Assembly: GCF_023614235.1 (NCBI RefSeq) | Contig: NZ_CP094264.1 | Coordinates: forward strand, 3,534,001 to 3,598,000 | Source: Streptomyces sp. MRC013 | GTDB taxonomy: Bacteria; Actinomycetota; Actinomycetes; Streptomycetales; Streptomycetaceae | Direction: 5' to 3' | DNA: 64,000 nucleotides | Shown here: piece by piece, positions 41,520-49,591 of the stretch | Layout of the letters: every line of letters begins with the position of its first letter | Position numbering within the stretch: position 1 is the first letter of the stretch | Notes under the pieces: generated by a model | What the model saw: only the letters and a program-made list of their open reading frames with translations | Told to the model about the DNA's origin: nothing | The model's database searches: none | Translations under genes and position numbers: made by a program

Positions 41520-42707
41520 CTACGGCGCGCTGCGCTGGCCCGGCAGCGAGGCCCGGCCGGACGTCAGCGCGTCCACGTGCTGCTTGCCCGGCTCGCCGCC
41601 GCCCACGCCGACCGCCGCGGGACGCCGCAGACCGGGGCCGTGCCCGCCCTGCGGCGGCACGACCGGCTCGGCGACCGGCGGCACCCCGTCGCCCTGCGGG
41701 CGGCGCGCCCGGTAGGCGGCCCGGTACGCGGCCGGGGACGAGCCCAACTGGCGCCGGAAGTGGCCGCGCAGCGCCACGGGCGAGCGGAAGCCGCAGCGCC
41801 CGGCGACCTCGTCGACCGAGTAGTCGGAGGTCTCCAGCAGCCGCTGGGCCTGGAGCACCCGCTGGGTGATCAGCCACTGCAGCGGCGCGCTGCCGGTGAG
41901 CGAGCGGAACCTCCGGTCGAAGGTCCGCCGGCTCATGTACGCCCGGGCGGCGAGCGTCTCCACGTCGAACTGCTCGTGGAGGTGCTCCAGCGCCCACGCC
42001 ACCACCTCGGCCAGCGGGTCGGCGCCGATCTCCTCGGGCAGGGACCGGTCCAGGTACCGCTCCTGGCCCCCGGTGCGGCGCGGCGGCACGACGAGTCGCC
42101 GGGCGAGCGCGCCGGCGGCCTCCGTGCCGTGGTCGGTCCGCACTATGTGAAGGCACAGGTCGATGCCGGCCGCCGTCCCCGCGGACGTCAGCACGTCGCC
42201 GTCGTCGACGAACAGCTCCCGCGGGTCCACGTGGACCGACGGGTAGCGCTTGGCGAGCGTCGGCGCGTACATCCAGTGCGTGGTGGCGGGCCGCCCGTCC
42301 AGTAAACCGGCGGCGGCCAGTACGAAGGCGCCGGTGCACAGGCTGACGATCCTGGCGCCCTCCTCGTGCGCGCGGCGCAGCGCGTCGAGCGCCTCGGCGG
42401 GCGGCGGCGACGTGATCGACCGCCATGCCGGCACGACGACGGTGCCCGCTCTGCTGATCGCCTCCAGGCCGTACGGTGCGGAGAGTTCGAGTCCCCCGGT
42501 CGTGCGCAATGGCCCTTCCTCGCCCGCGCAGACCAGCAGCCTGTAGCGCGGGACTCCGGCGTCCTGGCGGTCAACCCCGAACACCGAAAGTGGGATGGAA
42601 CTCTCGAAGATGGGGCCGCCGCTGAACAGCATGACGGCGACGACCTCGCGACGGCGGCGCCCGGACAGTCTGCGTCCGGTCTCCGGTGCGGCGGAGTCCT
42701 GGCTCAT
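41520..42707 (-). CDS. adpA: AdpA, pleiotropic AraC-family developmental regulator
   Basis: Central activator of morphological development and secondary metabolism (395 aa). Residues ~20-190 are the DJ-1/PfpI-like dimerisation domain (VAVMLFSGGPIFESSIPLS; VSLCTGAFVLAAAGLLDGR); ~230-335 is the AraC DNA-binding domain with two helix-turn-helices (VETLAARAYMSRRTFDRRFR; VDEVAGRCGFRSPVALRGHF). The C-terminal 60 residues are a variable Pro/Gly-rich tail. Leu135 is encoded by TTA (42303-42305), the rare codon read by the bldA tRNA, so translation should depend on bldA. The ATG at 42707 is standard. Followed by orn. Confidence 0.97.
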   Translation of the reverse strand: MSQDSAAPETGRRLSGRRRREVVAVMLFSGGPIFESSIPLSVFGVDRQDAGVPRYRLLVCAGEEGPLRTTGGLELSAPYGLEAISRAGTVVVPAWRSITSPPPAEALDALRRAHEEGARIVSLCTGAFVLAAAGLLDGRPATTHWMYAPTLAKRYPSVHVDPRELFVDDGDVLTSAGTAAGIDLCLHIVRTDHGTEAAGALARRLVVPPRRTGGQERYLDRSLPEEIGADPLAEVVAWALEHLHEQFDVETLAARAYMSRRTFDRRFRSLTGSAPLQWLITQRVLQAQRLLETSDYSVDEVAGRCGFRSPVALRGHFRRQLGSSPAAYRAAYRARRPQGDGVPPVAEPVVPPQGGHGPGLRRPAAVGVGGGEPGKQHVDALTSGRASLPGQRSAP

Positions 42708-43797
42708 GACGCTAAGCCCCCCTCGGTGTTCGCGTCTCCTAGGTCCTGTCGCTCCTGCACGTTTCCCCTCGGTTTTGCACGAGACCCCGTTCTCCGACTA
42801 GTCATGATCGAATCTACTGGGTCCCGAAGCGCCGGAGTGCCAAGTTCCGCATCCGGCGCTATGTCGACAAGGCAACTTGGCGCGAAGCATTCGATCACGA
42901 AGCGTTGCACCTCGGGGCCCCCAGGGAAGGGCGTCCCGCGCTCATGGCCCATCCGCGTAGGGTGCGCGAGACCCCTGCGGCCCTTATCCCGCAGGTGGCA
43001 AGGGGGCCCGCAGGCCATTCCGGTAAGGATAGACGGGTTCGCTGAAGTTGGCTGAAAACATATGGGTCCGCCTGTGCGAATCCTTGGGCTCGGCAGCGCG
43101 CGCGGCGCCCCCGCTTGCAGCGCGAGGGCCGTGGCACGCCCCCGGCGGCCCCCGTCGGCGCCCGTAGCGCCCCTACCCGCGACCCGGCGCGGCACGCGCC
43201 CCGCCGCAGGAGCGGTCCGGCGCGGGGGCCGTGCGGCGCGGTGGGCCCGGGCCCGGATCCGGGGCGGGGGTGCCGAGGGTGCCGGGGCGACACCGGGCGG
43301 CGGGAGGGGTGCCGCCCCGGGAGGGACCGGGCCCTCGACGGGGCGCTTCGTCCGGCGCCCGGCCGCGCCCGCCCCGGCCGCGCCCGCCCGGCGGGCGGCC
43401 GGCGGGCGGGTCGGCGGGATGTCCGGGCGAGGGGTCGGCGGCCCAGGAGAACCGGGCCGTTCCTCCCGCGCCCCGTGGGCCACCCGGCGGGCCGCGCCCC
43501 GCACCGCACCGGGCGGACGGAGGCGCCGAGGGGGCCCGCGGGACCGCTCCGGAAGGGGCTCGCGGACCGGGTCCGGGCGGCCGGCCGGGACCGCTGTAGG
43601 GGCCAACCGGCGTTGCGCCGGGCAACGGGCTCGTGCATGCTCCCTGGGTCGCCGCGGGCACCGCGGCGACCCTGGGCGGGAGAAGGGCGGCGCCGTACCC
43701 TTGAGGGTGTGGGGCCGGGAAGAGGCATTCCCGGACGCAGCCCCCACCGCCGGACGCCCTGCCCCTTCCCACGAGGACCCTCTTCGCCGAGACACCC
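42708..43797. other. 1.1-kb adpA upstream region
   Basis: Large gene-free interval between adpA and the divergent universal stress gene. 42710-43080 is less GC-rich and holds the likely adpA promoter region and operators; 43090-43790 is extremely GC-rich without coding character. A long adpA upstream region is typical of the genus. Confidence 0.6.
42839..42887. promoter_or_regulatory. Inverted repeat and AdpA-like site upstream of adpA
   Basis: GCCAAGTT (42839-42846) and AACTTGGC (42874-42881) form an inverted repeat with a 27-base spacer. Overlapping the second arm, TGGCGCGAAG (42878-42887) matches nine of ten positions of the AdpA consensus TGGCSNGWWY. It lies about 130-180 bases before the start, suggesting autoregulation. 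Confidence 0.45.
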
Positions 43798-44319
43798 ATG
43801 GCCGGTCACGAACTCCCCGAACCAGCCGACCGCAGGCGGATCGCCGATTCGGCGGTGGACCCCCTGGCGGCGGCAGACGCGCGTCACGCGTGTGACCCCG
43901 CTTTCCGGCACGGCGTCGTGGTCGGCTTCGACGGGTCGACCTCCAGCGAGCGGGCGCTCGCGTACGCGGTCGGCATGGCGCGCCGCTCCGGCTCCGGTCT
44001 GATCATCGTGCACGTCGCGAACCGGCTCCCCACGACCGTGTGGGCCGGCTGCGAGCCCCCGGTCTTCGTCGACGTGCCCGACCACCGCACCGAGCTCCTG
44101 GGGCTGGAGCTGGCCTGCGCCGACCATCTGTCCGAGGTGCCCTGGATCCTCGTCGAGCGCGGCGGCGACATCTGCCACGAGCTGGAGGAGGTCGGCCGGG
44201 AGTACTGCGCCGACGCCATCGTCGTCGGCTCCACGCAGGGCGTCGTCGGGCGCGTCTTCGGCTCCGTCGCCGGCCGGCTCGCGCGCCGTGCGCAGCGGCC
44301 CGTCGTCGTCATCCCGTAG
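43798..44319 (+). CDS. Universal stress protein family
   Basis: A 173-residue single-domain USP. The fold starts after ~38 residues: VVVGFDGSTSSERALAYAVG (first strand with the conserved Asp), SGLIIVHVANRLP, and the nucleotide loop AIVVGSTQGVVGRVFGSVAG ending RPVVVIP. The G-x3-G-x2-G...GS spacing is close to, not identical with, the ATP-binding signature, so nucleotide binding is uncertain. The first 35 residues (LPEPADRRRIADSAVDPLAA) are an extra leader. ATG at 43798; weak ribosome site. Divergent from adpA. A stress or dormancy role is typical of the family. Confidence 0.92.
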   Translation: MAGHELPEPADRRRIADSAVDPLAAADARHACDPAFRHGVVVGFDGSTSSERALAYAVGMARRSGSGLIIVHVANRLPTTVWAGCEPPVFVDVPDHRTELLGLELACADHLSEVPWILVERGGDICHELEEVGREYCADAIVVGSTQGVVGRVFGSVAGRLARRAQRPVVVIP

Positions 44320-45018
44320 CGCATCTCAAATAGTTCACGAATAAATCAAGCCACCGCCCGAGAGACTTGTGTGCTTGTGAAGAGCCGATGGGGGCGGAGG
44401 GCGGTGTGACCGCGCCCGGAGCCCTCGGCGGGCGGGCCGCCCCGGGGGAGGGCCGCCCGCGGACCCGCTTCCGGAGAGGGCCGCCCCGCGCCCCGCCCGC
44501 GCCCGCTTCCCCGCGTCCGCCTCTTCCGCGCCGACAGCCCCCGCGCCGGCCCCTCCCGTGCGGGCTCCTCCGTACGGGTCCCTGCGGTGCGCCCGCCTTC
44601 CGCGCCACCTCCGGCGGGTCCGCCCCCGCCCCGCCTCCCCGCGCCCGTCCTCCGCGGGCGGGGCGCTCGCGCGGAGTGCGCGGCCCCGGCCGAGCGGCCC
44701 CGCCTCGCCGTACGGGGACCGGCGCCCCGCCTGCCGGCCCGGACCGGAGCCCCGACGAAGGTCCCGCCCGCGGGGGCGGGCCGTCCGCCGTCCCGCACTC
44801 CTCCCGCGCCGCGGGAGGTCCCCCGGGCGCGGACGGGCCGGCGGGCACCCGCGCGGCCGGTGCGCCGCAGCGCTCCCGCGGCTCCGGCTGCCACCCCGGT
44901 CGTACGCCGACGATCCGTCAACCGACTCAGGGACTACGGGATAGTCGGCCACCGGGCGGACCGGGTCCGGACGGAGGACTGACGCGCGGGGCCCCGGCCC
45001 CGGCCTAGCGTCCTCCCC
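44320..45018. other. 700-base gene-free region
   Basis: Starts with a 40-base AT-rich patch (TCAAATAGTTCACGAATAAA) right after the USP stop, then CTTGTGTGCTTGTG, then about 550 bases of C-rich, GC-rich sequence with no ribosome sites or stable gene structure. The last 60 bases hold the promoter of the esterase gene. Confidence 0.45.
45005..45010 (+). promoter_or_regulatory. Putative -10 box for a leaderless transcript
   Basis: TAGCGT (TANNNT type) ends 8 bases before the ATG at 45019, with no ribosome site in between, so transcription probably starts at or just before the ATG. GGACTGACG about 18 bases further upstream could serve as -35. Confidence 0.4.
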
Positions 45019-46236
45019 ATGACGTCGCCACGCACCCTGCGTACGGCCGCCGCCGCGGCCCTCCTCCTCGCCCTCACCCCCGCTCCGGCGGTCGCCCAGG
45101 CCCAGCCCGCCGCCACCGCCGCTCCGGCGGTCGCCCAGGCCCAGCCCGCCGCCGCCCCGCAGTCCGTCCGGGGGGTGCTGCTGCCCCGGCCCACCGGCGC
45201 CTCCCCGGTCGGACGGGAGACCCTCCACCTCGTCGACCGGTCGCGCGCCGACCTGTGGGTGCCCGAGCGGCCCCGCGAGCTGATGGTGGACCTGTACTAC
45301 CCGGCGCGGTCCGCCGCCGGCACCCCCGCCCCGTACGCGGGCCCGCGCGAGGCGTGGCTGCTGCTGGAGGACGCGGGGGGCGGCGACCCCGGCGCCCTCG
45401 CCAAGCTGAGCGCCACCCGCACCCACAGCGTCGCGGGTGCCCGCCCGCAGCGCGGCAAGCACCCGCTCGTCGTCCTGTCGCCCGGCTTCGGCGGGCCCCG
45501 GTACACGCTGACCACCCTCGCCGAGGACCTCGCCAGCCGGGGCTACGTCGTCGCCCTCGTGGACCACGCCCACGAGTCGCTGGGCACGGTCTTCCCCGGC
45601 GGCCGGGTGCTCACCTGTGTGGCCTGCGAGAAGGCCGAGACGCTGGAGGACATGCGCAAGGCGACCGTGCAGCGCGGCCAGGACGTCTCGTTCCTGCTGG
45701 ACCGGCTGACCGGGCCGCGCCCCGCCTGGCGGCACGCCGCCGTCGTCGACCGCAAGCGGATCGGCGCCTCCGGCCACTCCCTCGGCGGCGCGGCCGCCGC
45801 TTCCGTGATGGCGCAGGACGCGCGCGTGCTGGCCGGCGTCAACATGGACGGCACGTTCGGCGACCCCGTACCGGCCGGCGGGCTCGGCGGGCGGCCCTTC
45901 ATGATGCTCGGCACCCACACCGACGTGCACCTGCCCGGCGGCGAGGACGCCAGCTGGGGCGAGGCGTGGCGGAACCTCGACGGCTGGAAGCGCTGGATCA
46001 GCGTGGAGGGCACCGACCACCTGACGTTCTCCGACGCGCCGCTCCTCTTCGACCAGCTCGGCATCCCGTACGACTCGCCCACCCCGTCGACGATCCGGCC
46101 CGAGCGGGCGGTGGAGCTGGTCCGCGCCTACACGGCGGCCTTCTTCGACCTCCACCTGCGCGGAATTCCGCAGCCGCTGCTCGACGGCCCCGCGGCGGCC
46201 GACCCCGAGGTGCACTTCAACGCCCCGGCCGACTGA
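45019..46236 (+). CDS. Secreted alpha/beta hydrolase (PAF-acetylhydrolase-like esterase)
   Basis: Exported esterase/lipase-type enzyme of 405 aa. The signal peptide covers about 1-26 (LRTAAAAALLLALTPAPAVA), then a 39-bp tandem duplication encodes APAVAQAQPAA twice (45082-45114, 45121-45153). The catalytic core has VVLSPGFGGPRYTLTTLAED (oxyanion region), ASGHSLGGAAAAS (nucleophile Ser), GVNMDGTFGDP with the likely acid and EGTDHLTFSD with the catalytic His. This resembles platelet-activating-factor acetylhydrolase-type Streptomyces lipases. Two cysteines in VLTCVACEKAE may form a disulfide. A strong terminator follows. Confidence 0.88.
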   Translation: MTSPRTLRTAAAAALLLALTPAPAVAQAQPAATAAPAVAQAQPAAAPQSVRGVLLPRPTGASPVGRETLHLVDRSRADLWVPERPRELMVDLYYPARSAAGTPAPYAGPREAWLLLEDAGGGDPGALAKLSATRTHSVAGARPQRGKHPLVVLSPGFGGPRYTLTTLAEDLASRGYVVALVDHAHESLGTVFPGGRVLTCVACEKAETLEDMRKATVQRGQDVSFLLDRLTGPRPAWRHAAVVDRKRIGASGHSLGGAAAASVMAQDARVLAGVNMDGTFGDPVPAGGLGGRPFMMLGTHTDVHLPGGEDASWGEAWRNLDGWKRWISVEGTDHLTFSDAPLLFDQLGIPYDSPTPSTIRPERAVELVRAYTAAFFDLHLRGIPQPLLDGPAAADPEVHFNAPAD

Positions 46237-46562
46237 GCCGGCCGAACCCACCGGGCCGGGCGCCCGGATCCGCTCACCGGACCGGCCGACCGGGCCGGGC
46301 GGCGGCCGGAGGCGCGGTCCGCGCCGTTCCGCTTCCGCCGAACGCGCTGGAGCGGACGGGGGCCCCGGCCGGTCCGCAGGTCGGCCGGGGCCCCGGGACG
46401 GCCGGAAGGCGGCGGACCCGGGGGAGCGGCACTTGTACCGGGGCCGGTGCCGCTGGGAGTCTTCCTGCGCGCCCTGCGGCGGCCGGGGCACGGGACGGAC
46501 CCCCGGCCGGCCCCTCACCCGCTGGTTCCGCCCGCCGGACGACCGATCAGGAGTGCCCTCCC
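46237..46562. other. 326-base gap with terminator
   Basis: Contains the strong hairpin at 46359-46394 and, after it, the promoter and leader of the Cys-repeat protein (ribosome site AGGAG at 46549-46553). No gene. Confidence 0.5.
46359..46394 (+). terminator. Strong terminator after esterase gene
   Basis: 13-bp perfect stem GGGGCCCCGGCCG / CGGCCGGGGCCCC, 10-base loop, about 120 bases after the esterase stop. Confidence 0.7.
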
Positions 46563-47108
46563 ATGCTGCGAACGACCTCGCGCACGCTGCTCGCCGCCGC
46601 GGCCACCGCCGCCCTCGCCGTCACCACGGCGGTCACCCCGGCCGCCGCCTCCGCCCCGGCCGCCCCGGTCGTCGCGGCCGTCCCGGCCGCCGGGACCGCC
46701 TCCGCGCCGGAGAAGGCCCCCGCCGCCTCCCCGCCCGTCGCCGAGGGCGCCGCCTCGGCGTTCTGGTCCTGCTCCGTCCCGCCCGGCCACACGTACACCA
46801 TGGTCCGCAACTCGTACACCTGCTCCGGGGGCGGCAGCTTCCTGACCACCGAGTTCTACGTCCAGCCGCCCGAGGAAGGCATGTGGGCGTGCACCACCGT
46901 GCCGGGGTACACCCACACCGCGGTGCAGAACAGCCACGCGTGCTCCGGCGCGAGCTACACCAAGACCGCGTTCCTGCTCTACAAGCCCGTGACCGGCATG
47001 TGGGCCTGCTCGGTGCCGTCCGGGTTCACCTACACGGCCACCCAGGCCTCCTACGCGTGCTCCGGCGCGAGCTACACCAAGACCGCGTTCCTGCTGCGGG
47101 CCCTGTAG
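46563..47108 (+). CDS. Secreted protein with three Cys-pair repeats
   Basis: A 181-residue exported protein. Signal peptide MLRTTSRTLLAAAATAALAV to about 30, Ala/Pro linker to about 65, then three tandem repeats of about 40 residues. Each repeat has the pattern W-x-C-(S/T)-x-P-G-(H/Y/F)-T-(Y/H)-T, then NS(Y/H)xC-SG, then a hydrophobic T-x-F-x-(L/V) strand: WSCSVPPGHTYT, WACTTVPGYTHT and WACSVPSGFTYT. Each repeat has two cysteines, so three intra-repeat disulfides are likely. Repeats 2 and 3 end identically (CSGASYTKTAFLL), pointing to recent duplication. Family not recognised; adhesion or wall binding is a guess. The ATG at 46563 has AGGAG upstream. Confidence 0.82.
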   Translation: MLRTTSRTLLAAAATAALAVTTAVTPAAASAPAAPVVAAVPAAGTASAPEKAPAASPPVAEGAASAFWSCSVPPGHTYTMVRNSYTCSGGGSFLTTEFYVQPPEEGMWACTTVPGYTHTAVQNSHACSGASYTKTAFLLYKPVTGMWACSVPSGFTYTATQASYACSGASYTKTAFLLRAL

Positions 47109-47118
47109 GCGCCGAGGG

Positions 47119-47164
47119 CCCGGGGCCCGGGGCGCCGGGAGGCGGCCGGACCCCGGGCCCCGGG
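47119..47164. terminator. Long hairpin between convergent genes
   Basis: 14-bp stem CCCGGGGCCCGGGG / CCCCGGGCCCCGGG, 18-base loop, between the Cys-repeat gene stop (47108) and the glmS stop (47186). Confidence 0.7.
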
Positions 47165-47185
47165 GCGCGTGCGGGACGTACCGGC

Positions 47186-49003
47186 TTACTCGACCGTGAC
47201 GGACTTGGCGAGGTTGCGCGGCTTGTCGATGTCGCGGCCCATGGCGAGGGCCGTGTGGTAGGCGAACAGCTGGAGCGGGATGCCCATGAGGATCGGGTCC
47301 AGCTCGTCCTCGTTCTTCGGCACCACGATCGTGTGGTCGGCCTTCTCCTGCTCCCGGTGCGCGACGGCGAGGATGCGGCCGCTGCGGGCCTTGATCTCCT
47401 CCAGCGCGGCGCGGTTCTTCTCCAGCAGAGCGTCGTCCGGGACGATCGCGACGGTCGGCAGCGCCGGCTCGATCAGCGCCAGCGGGCCGTGCTTCAGCTC
47501 GGACGCCGGGTACGCCTCGGCGTGGATGTACGAGATCTCCTTGAGCTTCAGGGAGGCCTCCAGCGCCACCGGGTAGCCGCGCACCCGGCCGATGAACATC
47601 ATCGACTGGGCGCCCGCGTACTCGGCGGCCAGCTCCTTGATCTCGTCCTCCAGCTCGAGGATCTCGCTGATCTGCTCCGGCAGCCTGCGCAGGCCCTCGA
47701 TGATCCGCCTGCCGTCCGTGACGGACAGGTCGCGGATGCGGCCGAGGTGGAGGGCGAGCAGCGCGAAGGCGACGACCGTGTTGGTGAAGCACTTGGTGGA
47801 GACCACGCAGACCTCCGGCCCGGCGTGGACGTACACGCCGCCGTCGGCCTCGCGGGCGATGGCCGAGCCGACGACGTTGACGACGCCGAGGACGCGGGCG
47901 CCCTTGCGCTTCAGCTCCTGGACGGCGGCCAGCACGTCGTAGGTCTCACCGGACTGGGAGACGGCGATGTAGAGGGTGTCGGGGTCGACGACCGGGTTGC
48001 GGTAGCGGAACTCGGAGGCCGGCTCGGCGTCGGCGGGGATGCGCGCCATGGACTCGATGAGCCCGGCGCCGATCATGCCGGCGTGGTACGAGGTGCCGCA
48101 GCCCAGGATCTTGATCCGGCGGATCGTGCGGGCCTCGCGGGCGTCCAGGTTCAGGCCGCCCAGGTGGACGGTGGAGAACCGGTCGTCGATGCGGCCGCGC
48201 AGCACGCGGTCCACCGCGTCGGGCTGCTCGGAGATCTCCTTGTGCATGTACGTGTCGTGGCCGCCCATGTCGTAGGAGGCGGCCTCCCACTCCACGGTCT
48301 CCGGGGTGGCGGTGGTCCGCGTGCCCGTCGTGGTGTACGTGCGGAAGTCGTCGGCCTTCAGCGTGGCCATCTCGCCGTCGTCCAGGGTGACGACCTGACG
48401 GGTGTGGGCGACCAGGGCGGCGACGTCGGAGGCGACGAACATCTCCTTCTCGCCGATGCCGAGGACGACCGGGGAGCCGTTGCGGGCGACCACGATGCGG
48501 TCGTTGAAGTCGGCGTGCAGCACGGCGACGCCGTAGGTGCCCTCGACGACCTTCAGCGCCTCGCGGACCTTCTCCTCCAGGGTGGTCGCCTGGGAGCGGG
48601 CGATCAGGTGGGTGAGGACCTCGGTGTCCGTCTCCGACGCGAAGACGACGCCGTCCGCCTCCAGCTTGGCGCGCAGCTCGGCGGCGTTGTCGACGATGCC
48701 GTTGTGGACGACCGCGACCTTGTTCTCGGGGTCCATGTGCGGGTGCGCGTTGTGGTCGCTCGGCGCGCCGTGGGTGGCCCAGCGGGTGTGGGCGATGCCG
48801 GTGGTGCCGGCGAAGCGCTTGGGGACGCGCGCCTCCAGGTCGCGGACGCGGCCCTTGGCCTTGACCATCTTCAGGCCCGAGGACTTCGGGCCGGTGATCA
48901 CGACGCCCGCGGAGTCGTACCCGCGGTACTCCAGCCGCTGCAGACCCTCCAGCAGCAGCGGGGCGACGTCGCGCTTGCCGATGTAACCGACGATTCCGCA
49001 CAT
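47186..49003 (-). CDS. glmS: Glutamine-fructose-6-phosphate aminotransferase
   Basis: Makes glucosamine-6-phosphate from fructose-6-phosphate and glutamine, the first step to UDP-GlcNAc for peptidoglycan. Cys2 of MCGIVGYIGKRD is the glutaminase nucleophile; the N-terminal amidotransferase domain includes RWATHGAPSDHNAHPH and FASETDTEVLTHLIARSQ. Two SIS domains follow (ILGCGTSYHAGMIGAGLIE; VCVVSTKCFTNTVVAFALL; MFIGRVRGYPVALEASLKLKE), ending AYHTALAMGRDIDKPRNLAKSVTVE, the standard C-terminus. Length (605 aa) is normal. The ATG at 49003 has AGGAGGG upstream. Its position next to adpA and the des cluster matches the second glmS copy in Streptomyces. Confidence 0.97.
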   Translation of the reverse strand: MCGIVGYIGKRDVAPLLLEGLQRLEYRGYDSAGVVITGPKSSGLKMVKAKGRVRDLEARVPKRFAGTTGIAHTRWATHGAPSDHNAHPHMDPENKVAVVHNGIVDNAAELRAKLEADGVVFASETDTEVLTHLIARSQATTLEEKVREALKVVEGTYGVAVLHADFNDRIVVARNGSPVVLGIGEKEMFVASDVAALVAHTRQVVTLDDGEMATLKADDFRTYTTTGTRTTATPETVEWEAASYDMGGHDTYMHKEISEQPDAVDRVLRGRIDDRFSTVHLGGLNLDAREARTIRRIKILGCGTSYHAGMIGAGLIESMARIPADAEPASEFRYRNPVVDPDTLYIAVSQSGETYDVLAAVQELKRKGARVLGVVNVVGSAIAREADGGVYVHAGPEVCVVSTKCFTNTVVAFALLALHLGRIRDLSVTDGRRIIEGLRRLPEQISEILELEDEIKELAAEYAGAQSMMFIGRVRGYPVALEASLKLKEISYIHAEAYPASELKHGPLALIEPALPTVAIVPDDALLEKNRAALEEIKARSGRILAVAHREQEKADHTIVVPKNEDELDPILMGIPLQLFAYHTALAMGRDIDKPRNLAKSVTVE

Positions 49004-49071
49004 AGAGTTGGTGACCCTCCTGGTCTCGGGTGTGTGCCCGGCGGTTTCCCGGCCGGACCGGTCCGGCCGGT

Positions 49072-49347
49072 TCAGCCGTAGACGATGCGGCGCAGCTGCC
49101 GGAGCGAGAGCTCCGGCGGCGCCACGGCGCGGTGCGGCAGCTCCGCCGCGATGTGCTCGAAGATCTCCGAGTTCACCGCGCCGGCCGCCTGCAGTTCCCG
49201 ATGACGGCGACGGACGAACTCCTCCGTCGTCTCGTCGAAGTACGCCAGCACGTCGAGCACCACCCGGGCGGCCTCACCGCGCCGGAGCGCGGTGCTGCGC
49301 ACCAGGTGGTCGACGAGGTCGTCGTGTGACGGGCGGCGATCGAGCAC
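49072..49347 (-). CDS. Small conserved hypothetical protein
   Basis: A 91-residue helical protein (LDRRPSHDDLVDHLVRST; RVVLDVLAYFDETTEEFVRRRHREL; IFEHIAAELPHRAV; LSLRQLRRIVYG). No membrane segment or cysteine after the first few residues. The GTG at 49347 was chosen because a -35/-10 pair ends 6 bases before it, implying a leaderless mRNA; a TTG at 49383 would add 12 residues but overlaps the -35 box. Lies 69 bases upstream of glmS on the same strand, so it may share transcription with it. Function unknown. Confidence 0.65.
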   Translation of the reverse strand: MLDRRPSHDDLVDHLVRSTALRRGEAARVVLDVLAYFDETTEEFVRRRHRELQAAGAVNSEIFEHIAAELPHRAVAPPELSLRQLRRIVYG

Positions 49348-49353
49348 CCGTAG

Positions 49354-49383
49354 ATACTGAAGGCACAGGGGCCGGTTTCGCAA
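49354..49383 (-). promoter_or_regulatory. Housekeeping-type promoter, leaderless
   Basis: On the minus strand: TTGCGA (49383-49378), 18-base spacer, CAGTAT (49359-49354), then 6 bases to GTG at 49347. Confidence 0.5.
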
Positions 49384-49591
49384 GAAAACTGCCCGGAATC
49401 GGGCAGGCGCCTTCAGGATCGGGTGTCGGAAACGGTTCGCTCTGGGGTGTTGTGTCCGGAAGTAACAGTTCCGGAAACCGGCGGCTGCGAAGGGGCCGCT
49501 CCGGAGGGGACGGGGCCGGGCCCGGCCGGAACGGGGCCGGGGCCCGGCGGAGGACCGTACCCCCCGGGCCCCGGCCGGTCCGGGTACGCCC

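Noticed and set aside
43062..44002. Plus-strand ORFs in the adpA upstream region
   Set aside because: Arg/Gly/Pro-rich frames in all readings, no ribosome sites, and they overlap the true universal stress gene in another frame.
44346..45008. ORFs on both strands after the USP gene
   Set aside because: Low-complexity, no start signals, equal coding look in several frames; most likely non-coding.
46433..49081. 882-residue plus-strand frame through glmS
   Set aside because: Antisense of glmS, whose minus-strand product is full-length and canonical.
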